This document shows positions 1 to 6,372 of a DNA stretch of 20,072 nucleotides, one piece after another. The notes below the pieces were generated by a model. That model was not told where the DNA came from. It made no database searches and was given only the letters and a program-made list of their open reading frames with translations. This stretch comes from an uncultured Oscillospiraceae bacterium (lineage in GTDB: Bacteria > Bacillota > Clostridia > Oscillospirales > Oscillospiraceae): contig CAKTIH010000025.1 in NCBI GenBank assembly GCA_934565615.1, positions 1-20,072 on the forward strand. Reading direction: 5' to 3'. A program made the translations under genes and the position numbers. Within the stretch, counting starts at the first letter, position 1. Every line of letters begins with the position of its first letter.

Positions 1-297
1 GGCGTAAGCTTCGAGGAGGATAAGCTCGGCATCGTCTCCTATGACAGCGTAAGCGGCGAATACTTCAGCTATTTCCGGGAGCGCTGCCCCGGAGTGTTCC
101 ACGGCACGGGCGACCTCTTCGCTTCGACCGTTGCGGGCGCTATGCTGAACGGCCGTCGCATCCCCGACGCTCTGGCTCTCGCCGCGGACTACACACTTGA
201 GTGCATCAAATACACTATAGCGGACGAAAACGCCAACTGGTACGGCGTGAACTTTGAGCAGGCCATACCTTATCTCATCCATAGACTTGGGAAATAA
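1..297 (+). CDS. PfkB-family pyridoxamine/pyridoxal kinase, C-terminal part
   Basis: The 5' end lies outside the window; 98 residues remain in frame 1, ending in TAA at 295-297. The fragment carries the PfkB anion-hole/catalytic signature GTGDLFAS (about residues 34-41 of the fragment), in which the Asp is the catalytic base of ribokinase-fold sugar and vitamin kinases. The following AGAMLNG helix and the short C-terminal tail fit the pyridoxal/pyridoxamine kinase branch (PdxK/PdxY), which phosphorylates vitamin B6 vitamers in the salvage route to pyridoxal phosphate. That sub-assignment comes from overall resemblance; the substrate-binding N-terminal half is not visible, so another PfkB substrate is possible. 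It converges on the dipicolinate synthase genes with a GC-rich hairpin between them. Confidence 0.8.
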   Translation, partial: GVSFEEDKLGIVSYDSVSGEYFSYFRERCPGVFHGTGDLFASTVAGAMLNGRRIPDALALAADYTLECIKYTIADENANWYGVNFEQAIPYLIHRLGK

Positions 298-303
298 ACT
301 AAC

Positions 304-331
304 GGCGCGCCGTAAAATATGACGGCGCGCC
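304..331. terminator. GC-rich hairpin between convergent genes
   Basis: Arms 304-313 and 322-331 pair over 10 bp around an 8-nt loop; each arm contains the self-complementary octamer GGCGCGCC. AT-rich sequence follows on both sides, but no clean T-run follows in either direction. It sits between the stops of the kinase (297) and dpaB (341), so a shared bidirectional terminator is likely, though weaker than the others in the window. Confidence 0.55.
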
Positions 332-340
332 AAAATAATT

Positions 341-922
341 TTATCCTTTTATTATCGGTTGTATCTGCCAGCCGCGCAGTGCGGCTTCGATCGTCTGGTC
401 GATAAGACCAAAGTCCGATTGCAGTGAGCGCGGCTTCTTCGCCGCGTCGTCCTGCCTGAACGGGACAAAGTACACATTCTTTCTATTGAGGAGCTTGCCG
501 ATGTTCTCCGCCGAACCGGACAGTCCGTCGTTTGTCGAAAAAGCTATCACAAGTGGCCGGCCGTTTCGCAGATGCGCCTTTGCCGCCATTGTGACGGCGG
601 TGTCGGTCACGCCGTTTGCAAGCTTCGCAAGAGTGTTCCCCGTACACGGCGCGATGACCATCGCTTCCATCGGTTCGCGCGGACCGAGAGGCTCCGCCTC
701 GGCTATGGTGGTCACAACGGGCCGCCCGGTTATCTGCATCAGGCGCTTGATGTTCTCCGAGGCCGCGCCGAAGCGGCTGTCCGTCTCCGCCGCGTTTTCG
801 CTCATTATCGGGATAAGCTCATATTTTTCCGTGAGCCTTTCTGCCTCCTCGAACACTCGGCTATATGTACAATATGAGCCGCACATCGCAAACCCTATTC
901 TTTTTTTGTTCTCCATGCTCAT
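341..922 (-). CDS. dpaB: Dipicolinate synthase subunit B (SpoVFB)
   Basis: A 193-residue flavoprotein-fold protein that begins NKKRIGFAMCGSYCTYSRVF, the conserved N-terminus of SpoVFB, and contains VIAPCTGNTLAKLANGVTD (about residues 88-106), the phosphopantothenoylcysteine-decarboxylase-like flavin segment. With DpaA it converts the lysine-pathway intermediate 4-hydroxy-tetrahydrodipicolinate to dipicolinic acid in the mother cell; dipicolinate is then moved into the spore core. The start ATG at 922 overlaps the dpaA stop in an ATGA arrangement, so the two are translationally coupled. A GAGGGGGA ribosome binding site lies just upstream inside dpaA. Length and motifs are typical of the family. 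Confidence 0.93.
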   Translation of the reverse strand: MSMENKKRIGFAMCGSYCTYSRVFEEAERLTEKYELIPIMSENAAETDSRFGAASENIKRLMQITGRPVVTTIAEAEPLGPREPMEAMVIAPCTGNTLAKLANGVTDTAVTMAAKAHLRNGRPLVIAFSTNDGLSGSAENIGKLLNRKNVYFVPFRQDDAAKKPRSLQSDFGLIDQTIEAALRGWQIQPIIKG

Positions 923-1779
923 TCATCCCCCTCGCTGATGACCGTGTATATCGTCTCCCTCATAAGCTCCGCCGCGGTGTAGGGGGCGTAGACCCCCGGC
1001 AGCCCCGGAGCCGCAAGCACCGGCAGTCCAAGGCTTCTCGCCTGCTCCGCATCAAAGCCGCCCGGCGGCGAAGCAAGCTCCAGCAGCACTGCGTCAGGCC
1101 GCAGCAGCGCGAGCAGATCATCCTCCAGTACCCGCGCTGGGACGGTGTTTGCGACAAAGTCGAATTCCTCTGCCTGCTCATATATCCCGTCAAAGTCGCA
1201 GCTGTCGAGCCCGAGTGCGCGTGCCATCGCGCGGTCGCCGTCCTTGCGCGCGGCGACGGTGACGAGCGCACCGAGGGCGTACAGCCGCAGCGCGAGTATC
1301 TTGGCCACCCGACCCCAGCCGGTCACAAGCACCCGGCTGCCCCACAGGCAGCGCTCGCCGCTTTTCATCATGAGCTCCGCCGCGCCCTCTGCGGTAATGG
1401 CTGCGTTCCCGACGGCGAAGTCCCGCCGCTGCATCAGGTCGACTACCTGTAATCCTGCGCGCACCGCGCCGACGGCAGTGCTCTGGCTGAGCTTCCCGCC
1501 GCACAGCACCTGCCCCGGCCACAGCGCCGAGATAATCTCCTCAAGCCTCAGCTGCTCCGATGAATACGGCGCGTTGAGTACGCCGCCGCGCTCCGCCGGT
1601 GTCGGCAGTATCACCCAGTCCGCGCCGTACACGCAGCCCTGCAGACAGCCCGCTTTGGGCACCTCCTTCGGCAGCTCCGCCTTTTCGAGCGCATAGGTAT
1701 AGACCCTGTGCCCGTCTCCCTCAAGCAGCGCGCATAGCCACGCAGAGCGCCGGTCGCCTCCGATGACAGCGAATTTCAT
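919..1779 (-). CDS. dpaA: Dipicolinate synthase subunit A (SpoVFA)
   Basis: A 286-residue NAD(P)-dependent oxidoreductase with an N-terminal MKFAVIGGDRRSAWL segment typical of SpoVFA. A second Rossmann nucleotide-binding segment, VLVTGWGRVAK followed by VTVAARK, lies at about residues 145-175. It forms the dehydrogenase half of dipicolinate synthase with DpaB. I chose the ATG at 1779 because a GGAGG lies 8 nt upstream (1788-1792); a TTG 15 nt further out would put that site inside the gene. Mother-cell (sigma-K or sigma-E) control is expected from Bacillus, but I could not find a convincing sporulation promoter in the 111 bp shared with thyA. Confidence 0.93.
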   Translation of the reverse strand: MKFAVIGGDRRSAWLCALLEGDGHRVYTYALEKAELPKEVPKAGCLQGCVYGADWVILPTPAERGGVLNAPYSSEQLRLEEIISALWPGQVLCGGKLSQSTAVGAVRAGLQVVDLMQRRDFAVGNAAITAEGAAELMMKSGERCLWGSRVLVTGWGRVAKILALRLYALGALVTVAARKDGDRAMARALGLDSCDFDGIYEQAEEFDFVANTVPARVLEDDLLALLRPDAVLLELASPPGGFDAEQARSLGLPVLAAPGLPGVYAPYTAAELMRETIYTVISEGDE

Positions 1780-1826
1780 AGGCACCACCTCCAAACCAGT
1801 GTATTCCGCAGCATCGTCGGTGGTGA

Positions 1827-1855
1827 TTGACCAAGCCCGTTATACATGATAAAAT
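1827..1855 (+). promoter_or_regulatory. Sigma-A promoter of thyA-folA
   Basis: TTGACC (1827-1832), a 17-nt spacer and TAAAAT (1850-1855), with an extended -10 TG at 1847-1848. Transcription should start near 1862, leaving a leader of about 29 nt before the thyA ATG. It faces away from dpaA. Confidence 0.75.
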
Positions 1856-1890
1856 AGGCGGCAGTTAACCGAAAGGCAGGTCACACAGCC

Positions 1891-2721
1891 ATGAGCAGAG
1901 CAGACGAAATATTCATCCAGAACTGCCGCGATATCCTCGATAACGGCATATGGGATACCGACCGCCCTGTCCGCCCGAAGTGGGACGACGGCCAGAGCGC
2001 GCACACAATAAAGAAATTCGGAATAATAAACCGCTATGATTTGGCAGAGGAGTTCCCCATACTCACGCTCCGCCGCACCTATTGGAAGTCCGCAATAGAC
2101 GAGCTGCTGTGGATATGGCAGCTTAAGAGCAACAACGTCCATGATCTGCGCACCCGCGTGTGGGACGCATGGGCGGATGAAAACGGCTCCATCGGCAAGG
2201 CCTACGGCTATCAGCTCGGCGTGAAGCACCGCTATCCGCAGGGCGACATGGATCAGGTGGACAAGGTGCTGTGGGATCTGAAGCACGATCCCGCCTCCCG
2301 CCGCATCATGACGAACATATATACCTTCGCCGACCTCTCCGAGATGGCGCTCTACCCCTGCGCCTATTCGATGACCTTCAACGTCACCGGCGACAGGCTC
2401 AACGCCATTCTAAACCAGCGCTCGCAGGACATGCTCACTGCAAACAACTGGAACGTCGTGCAGTACGCGGCGCTGACAATGATGTTCGCGCAGGTCTCGG
2501 GGCTCAAGCCGGGCGAATTCATCCACGTCATTGCCGACGCGCATATATATGACAGGCACGTCCCCGCAGTCGAGGAGATAATAAAGAACGCTCCGAAGCC
2601 CGCTCCGAAATTCATCATCGACCCCGCGGTCGACGATTTCTATAAGTTCACGCGCGACAGCTTCAGCATGGAGGGCTATGAGTATTCAGACTTCAAGGGG
2701 ACTATCCCCGTCGCGGTGTAA
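1891..2721 (+). CDS. thyA: Thymidylate synthase
   Basis: 276 residues, the usual ThyA length. It methylates dUMP to dTMP with methylene-tetrahydrofolate, giving dihydrofolate. The nucleophile is Cys157 in LYPCAYS; Arg137/Arg138 in DPASRRIM bind phosphate; NQRSQDML (175-182) and Asn188 match the QRSxD...N dUMP-binding block; His218 and Tyr220 in DAHIY match the HxY motif. The sequence is divergent: classical enzymes have PPCH around the cysteine and LGxPFN after QRSxD, whereas this one has YPCAYS and TANNWN, and its C-terminus is IPVAV. The ribosome binding site is weak (AGGCAGGT). folA follows after 4 nt, so the reaction product is reduced by its operon partner. Confidence 0.95.
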   Translation: MSRADEIFIQNCRDILDNGIWDTDRPVRPKWDDGQSAHTIKKFGIINRYDLAEEFPILTLRRTYWKSAIDELLWIWQLKSNNVHDLRTRVWDAWADENGSIGKAYGYQLGVKHRYPQGDMDQVDKVLWDLKHDPASRRIMTNIYTFADLSEMALYPCAYSMTFNVTGDRLNAILNQRSQDMLTANNWNVVQYAALTMMFAQVSGLKPGEFIHVIADAHIYDRHVPAVEEIIKNAPKPAPKFIIDPAVDDFYKFTRDSFSMEGYEYSDFKGTIPVAV

Positions 2722-2725
2722 GGTC

Positions 2726-3208
2726 ATGGAAGCAATAGTCGCGGTATATTCAGACTGGGGCATCGGCAGCGGCGGGACGCAGCCCGTCGTGCTCAAGGCC
2801 GACCGCACCCACTTCAAAGAGCTGACGGACGGCTCGGCAGTCATCGTCGGGCGGAGGACGCTCGGCGATTTCCCCGGCGGCAGGCCGCTCAAGGGGCGGC
2901 ACAACATCGTCGTCACCCGGCAGGATATCGAGGTCCCCGGCGCGCAGGTCGCGCACAGCACGGAGGAAGCCCTGACGCTGGCAGCGGAATATGAGCACTG
3001 CCTTGTTATCGGCGGCGCGTCAGTGTACCGGCAGTTCATGCCGTATCTCGACACGGTACACATCACGAAAATAGACCTCGCCCCGCAGTCCGACAGCTAT
3101 TTTGAAAACCTCGATTCTTCCCCCGATTGGGAGCGGATCGACGAGGAGCGCTGGCAGAGCGAGGGCGATGTACGCTACTGCTTTGTCACATACAAACGGC
3201 GCGCATAA
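2726..3208 (+). CDS. folA: Dihydrofolate reductase
   Basis: 160 residues, standard DHFR length; reduces dihydrofolate from ThyA to tetrahydrofolate with NADPH. Visible family landmarks are AVYSDWGIG (6-14, the Met20-loop region), the acidic active-site residue Asp26 in LKADRTHFKELT, VIVGRRTLGDFPGGRPL (39-55, NADPH binding), IVVTR (61-65) and VIGGASVYRQFMP (94-106). The ATG at 2726 lies 4 nt after the thyA stop with AAGG overlapping that stop, consistent with translational coupling; starting earlier would place about 16 extra residues over thyA that do not belong to the DHFR fold. It ends just before a strong terminator. Confidence 0.95.
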   Translation: MEAIVAVYSDWGIGSGGTQPVVLKADRTHFKELTDGSAVIVGRRTLGDFPGGRPLKGRHNIVVTRQDIEVPGAQVAHSTEEALTLAAEYEHCLVIGGASVYRQFMPYLDTVHITKIDLAPQSDSYFENLDSSPDWERIDEERWQSEGDVRYCFVTYKRRA

Positions 3209-3210
3209 AT

Positions 3211-3261
3211 AAATACACCGCCCCGGTTCCCAAGGGCAATGGGAACCGGGGCGGTGTATTT
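3211..3261. terminator. 21-bp bidirectional terminator of thyA-folA
   Basis: Perfectly complementary arms 3211-3231 and 3241-3261 with a 9-nt loop. The arms begin and end in an A-run/T-run, so the hairpin should stop transcription from folA and from the convergent acetyltransferase gene. Confidence 0.93.
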
Positions 3262-3294
3262 TACGTTTAGAGTATGAAGTCTATATTTATCCGA

Positions 3295-3951
3295 TCATTC
3301 GAGCGGCATGCGCTGCTGACGGAGCGCATCGCGTTTTTTCTTCTCGGTGCTGTTGAGCGCCATACCGGCAAGGACGCCGAGGCTTATGCCTATGGCCATG
3401 CCCCAAAGCATCTGTCCGTGAATTTGCCCGACGGACATTCCGATGGCAATGCCGAAGAGCATATAGATCGTTGACCAGTTCGTAAGCGGGCTCTCCAGCA
3501 CAAAGCGCGGCCCTTCCTCGCCCGTCCCGTCCGGTGCAAAGCCGCACTTTTCAAGAACTCTCTTGGACGCCGCGTTGTCCGGGGCGGTCTCGGCTTCGAC
3601 GAATACAACGTCCTTCTGTCCGAACGCCCACTGCGTCATGGCCTTGAGCGCCTCCGAGGCATAGCCGTTCCCCTCATGCTCGGGCATAACGCCGTACCCG
3701 ACCTCAACGGAATGCTCTTTGGCCGGCCCTTTAAAGCCGATCTCACCTACATGCTCCTGGCTGTCCTTCAGCGTCATTTCCCACGGCGCGTACCAAATTC
3801 GGTTCTCCGGATCGCGTCTGCATCCGTCGAGCATTTCGGCGTAAGCGGCGCGGAGTTCGTCGGAATCCGCGCGCTCGGAGAGCGCCTCTATCTCCTCGTC
3901 CGTCATCGGGCGCAGAAGTAATCTTTTCGTTTTGACTTCGGTCTTTTTCAT
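3295..3951 (-). CDS. GNAT N-acetyltransferase with two-helix C-terminal membrane tail
   Basis: 218 residues. The first ~150 form a RimJ/RimL-like GNAT domain: TKRLLLRPMTDEE (8-20), the acetyl-CoA pyrophosphate loop in EHEGNGYASEAL (91-102), and NAASKRVLEKCGF (126-138), the usual C-terminal GNAT signature. Residues ~160-199 are two glycine-rich hydrophobic helices (YMLFGIAIGMSVG and LWGMAIGISLGVLAGMAL) separated by a short polar turn, followed by a basic tail KKKRDALRQQR. Such G-x3-G helix pairs also exist as stand-alone glycine-zipper-like proteins, so this looks like a fusion that anchors the enzyme to the membrane. The ATG at 3951 has a GGGAG site and follows the TetR stop by 19 nt, so the two are one operon. 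The acceptor substrate is unknown. Confidence 0.85.
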   Translation of the reverse strand: MKKTEVKTKRLLLRPMTDEEIEALSERADSDELRAAYAEMLDGCRRDPENRIWYAPWEMTLKDSQEHVGEIGFKGPAKEHSVEVGYGVMPEHEGNGYASEALKAMTQWAFGQKDVVFVEAETAPDNAASKRVLEKCGFAPDGTGEEGPRFVLESPLTNWSTIYMLFGIAIGMSVGQIHGQMLWGMAIGISLGVLAGMALNSTEKKKRDALRQQRMPLE

Positions 3952-3970
3952 TTTATCTCCCTCTTTCTCA

Positions 3971-4576
3971 TTATCCCCTGAACCGCAGCGGTACCGGGGA
4001 CACGCCGTAATAAGCGGCCAGCGCCGTAAACTCCCGGCGAAACGCCGCCAGCAGCTCCTCATCCGTGAGCTTCAGATGCCCCGTGTTCGCCATGATCGCA
4101 AGCCCATAGGAATAATATGCCATGTCCTGATGCAGCCTGCGCGCTGTTTCCTCAGTATAGCCGTACTCATTCACGATAGCCGCGGTGATATCGCTGAGCA
4201 GCACATCATTCTTATATTGCCCGGGCTGCGCGCCGTCCAGATAAAGCCAGCGGAACAGATACTTTTCCTCCGCCGCGAACTTCACAAAGCCGATGCCGAA
4301 GCTGCTGTAATGACTGTGTTCCCTGTAGCAGCTGCCATCAGCATCTAGGATATTGAGCCACTCCCGCACATGCTGCGTGTGCAGTGCTATCGCCCGCTGC
4401 GTCATGGCGGCTTTCAGTTCATCCATGCTCCGGAAGGACAGATATATCGGCTGGGTCGAGCAGCCCAGCTTCTTTGCCACGCTGCGCGCATTGATCGCCT
4501 CCGCGCCGCCCTCCCGCAGCACCTCGACCGCCGCGTCTATGATCGTCTCCCTGGACACCTTTTTTACCGCGGGCAT
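3971..4576 (-). CDS. TetR-family transcriptional regulator
   Basis: 201 residues. The N-terminal helix-turn-helix is clear: SRETIIDAAVEVLREGGAEAINARSVAKKLGCSTQPIYLSFRSMDEL (about 8-54) has the TetR pattern of three helices ending in the IYLSF/M recognition segment. The C-terminal ~150 residues are the variable ligand-binding domain; no specific ligand can be inferred. ATG at 4576 is chosen because AGAGGTG lies directly upstream and further extension would run through the operators and promoter. Two ATAAC-N4-GTTAT palindromes cover its transcription start and -10, so autorepression is strongly suggested. It is co-transcribed with the downstream GNAT-membrane fusion and divergent from the spermidine-synthase-like gene. 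Confidence 0.9.
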   Translation of the reverse strand: MPAVKKVSRETIIDAAVEVLREGGAEAINARSVAKKLGCSTQPIYLSFRSMDELKAAMTQRAIALHTQHVREWLNILDADGSCYREHSHYSSFGIGFVKFAAEEKYLFRWLYLDGAQPGQYKNDVLLSDITAAIVNEYGYTEETARRLHQDMAYYSYGLAIMANTGHLKLTDEELLAAFRREFTALAAYYGVSPVPLRFRG

Positions 4577-4591
4577 TTCTTCACCTCTTTG

Positions 4592-4621
4592 ATAACATTT
4601 GTTATTGATAACGTTAGTTAT
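4592..4621. promoter_or_regulatory. Twin palindromic operator, probable TetR site
   Basis: Two 14-bp sites of the form ATAAC-N4-GTTAT, at 4592-4605 (central ATTT) and 4608-4621 (central GTTA), 16 bp apart start to start. They cover the predicted tetR start (about 4613) and touch its -10 box, so a bound regulator would block this promoter. Confidence 0.8.
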
Positions 4622-4648
4622 TATAGTTCCGGCATACCCGTTTGTCAA
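4620..4648 (-). promoter_or_regulatory. Consensus sigma-A promoter of tetR-GNAT operon
   Basis: On the minus strand, TTGACA (4648-4643), a 17-nt spacer and TATAAT (4625-4620): a perfect consensus. Start near 4613. Such a strong promoter makes sense under tight operator control. Confidence 0.88.
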
Positions 4649-4662
4649 GCGGAATCGAAGTA

Positions 4663-4691
4663 TTGTCATTTCCCCCTATCGGATGTATATT
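4663..4691 (+). promoter_or_regulatory. Sigma-A promoter of the spermidine-synthase-like gene
   Basis: TTGTCA (4663-4668), 17-nt spacer, TATATT (4686-4691). Its -35 lies only 15 bp from the divergent tetR -35 and 42 bp from the nearer operator, so regulator occupancy could influence it, though it does not overlap the operators. Confidence 0.6.
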
Positions 4692-4730
4692 AAACATATA
4701 TCTAACTATGCTGAAAGGTACAGTGCAGAC

Positions 4731-6332
4731 ATGGAAAACAAACTTATACGCAGCAAATGGTTCCTCTACCTGACAGAGTTTTTTGCCGGGATGTCTGTCA
4801 TGGCGGTCGAGCTCGGCGCGAGCCGGCTGATGGCTCCGTATTTCAGCTCGTCGCAGATAGTGTGGACGGTCATAATCGGCGTGATAATGATCGCAATGGC
4901 ACTCGGCAATATATGGGGCGGCAGCATGGCGGATAAGAGCAAGTCCCCGGATAGGCTTTACCGCCGCGTCATCATCGCCGCGATATGGATAGCGCTCATC
5001 CCGTTCGTCGGGCGCTGGCTGATCGTCGGCATCTCCGGGCTGCTCGCGGCCTTCATCACGAAGAACTTTCTGGTCTGGGCGGCATTCGCGGCCTGCCTTG
5101 TGATATTCGCCTTCCCCTGCGTCCTGCTCGGCACGGTGACTCCGTCGCTGACGAAGTTCACCGTCGATAATCTCGACGACACCGGCAAGACCGTCGGCCG
5201 CCTCAACGCGCTCAACACGATCGGCAGCATCATCGGCACCTTTGTCCCGACCTTTATCACGATCCCCGCCGTCGGCACGGCGGCCACGTTCCTCATCTTC
5301 TCCGGGGTGCTCGCCGCGATAGGCATCGCCTACTTCATCTTCGAGCGACGCCGCACGATACCCGGCATCATCGCCGCCGTGCTCATCATCGCGCTCTGCT
5401 TTGCCCTGCCGGGCTACAGCTTCGCATTCTGGGAAAACGACCTTGCGCTTGAGGACGAGTCGATATACAATTACCTCCAGGTAAAGGACGATGAACACCA
5501 GACCCTGCTGTCAACGAACGTGCTGTTCGGCGTGCAGTCCGTGCAGATAAAAGACTCGGAGCTTACCGGCATGTACTATGACTATGCCCTCGCCGCGCCC
5601 TGCATGGCGGGCATGGACGGCAGCAATAACGACGACCGCAGCGTCATGATCCTCGGTATGGGTTCGGGCACCTTCGCAAGCTACTGCGCGCGATACTTTC
5701 CCGGTACCGCTGTCATGGGTGCGGAGATAGACAGCAAGATCGCAGACATCGCATACGACTACTTCGGCCTGCCGGACTCCATCGAAGTTGCCGTTGCGGA
5801 TGGGCGCGCATACCTGACCGCGTCGGATGAAAAGTTCGACGTCATCATGGTCGACGCATATCAGGACATCACCATCCCCTTTCAGCTCTCCAGCCGCGAA
5901 TTTTTCACCGAGGTGTCAAAGCACCTCAAGCCTGAGGGAGTCATGGTCGTGAACCTCAACATGACCTCGCGCGAGAACGGCTCGATAAACGAGTACCTGT
6001 GCGACACGATGGCAAGCGTGTTCCCGCACGTCTACCTTGCCAACGTCTCGGGCAACACGAACACCGAGGTGTTCTGCACAAATTCCGACACTCTGCCAGA
6101 ACGCTTTGCCGCGAGCCGCGCGGCGCTCGAGAACCCGCGCTACGCCGCAATGATGGACAGGGTCGCCGGGCTCCTCACGGAGTATGAGGGCGGGGAACAT
6201 ATCCTGACCGACGACAAGGCCCCGGTCGAGGTGCTCGGCATGAGAGTGCTCGATGAGCTTATCGCGGACGAGCTTGACTATTACAGAGAATATTTCCGCT
6301 CCGGCAACATTGCCGGTCTGCTGGGAGCATAA
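4731..6332 (+). CDS. Polytopic membrane protein fused to spermidine-synthase-like domain
   Basis: 533 residues. Residues ~12-230 contain about seven to eight hydrophobic helices (for example WTVIIGVIMIAMALGNIWGG, the TVTPSLTKFTVD loop, LNTIGSIIGTFVPTFITI), as in the widespread fused MFS/spermidine-synthase family. Residues ~245-500 form a Rossmann methyltransferase-like domain: ILGMGSGT (307-314), Glu332 in GAEID, and FDVIMVDAY (369-377). The acidic pair of real aminopropyltransferases (DxxD before a P-G segment) is altered to DAYQDITIP, so polyamine synthesis is doubtful. The ATG at 4731 is preferred, with AAAGG 12 nt upstream. It has its own promoter and terminator and is divergent from tetR, which may regulate it. 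Confidence 0.85.
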   Translation: MENKLIRSKWFLYLTEFFAGMSVMAVELGASRLMAPYFSSSQIVWTVIIGVIMIAMALGNIWGGSMADKSKSPDRLYRRVIIAAIWIALIPFVGRWLIVGISGLLAAFITKNFLVWAAFAACLVIFAFPCVLLGTVTPSLTKFTVDNLDDTGKTVGRLNALNTIGSIIGTFVPTFITIPAVGTAATFLIFSGVLAAIGIAYFIFERRRTIPGIIAAVLIIALCFALPGYSFAFWENDLALEDESIYNYLQVKDDEHQTLLSTNVLFGVQSVQIKDSELTGMYYDYALAAPCMAGMDGSNNDDRSVMILGMGSGTFASYCARYFPGTAVMGAEIDSKIADIAYDYFGLPDSIEVAVADGRAYLTASDEKFDVIMVDAYQDITIPFQLSSREFFTEVSKHLKPEGVMVVNLNMTSRENGSINEYLCDTMASVFPHVYLANVSGNTNTEVFCTNSDTLPERFAASRAALENPRYAAMMDRVAGLLTEYEGGEHILTDDKAPVEVLGMRVLDELIADELDYYREYFRSGNIAGLLGA

Positions 6333-6340
6333 AGCTTTAG

Positions 6341-6370
6341 CGGCGCACTGCATGCTTTTGCAGTGCGCCG
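6341..6370. terminator. Bidirectional terminator
   Basis: 12-bp perfect stem, 6341-6352 with 6359-6370, 6-nt loop, followed by TTTTATTT on the plus strand. It closes the spermidine-synthase-like gene and abuts the spoIID stop at 6373 on the other strand. Confidence 0.9.
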
Positions 6371-6372
6371 TT

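Noticed and set aside
304..331. Repeated GGCGCGCC octamers as a direct repeat or attachment site
   Set aside because: The octamer is self-complementary and the two copies form one 10-bp hairpin between convergent stops, so a terminator explains them better; no integrase or insertion is nearby.
1780..1794. TTG start five codons upstream for dpaA
   Set aside because: It would place the GGAGG at 1788-1792 inside the gene. The ATG at 1779 has the correct 8-nt spacing and matches the family N-terminus.
1795..1860. Sigma-E or sigma-K promoter for dpaA (sequences resembling CATGTATAA and AATACACT on the minus strand)
   Set aside because: The -10-like matches are incomplete or too close to the ribosome binding site, and no matching -35 was found, so I did not list a promoter.
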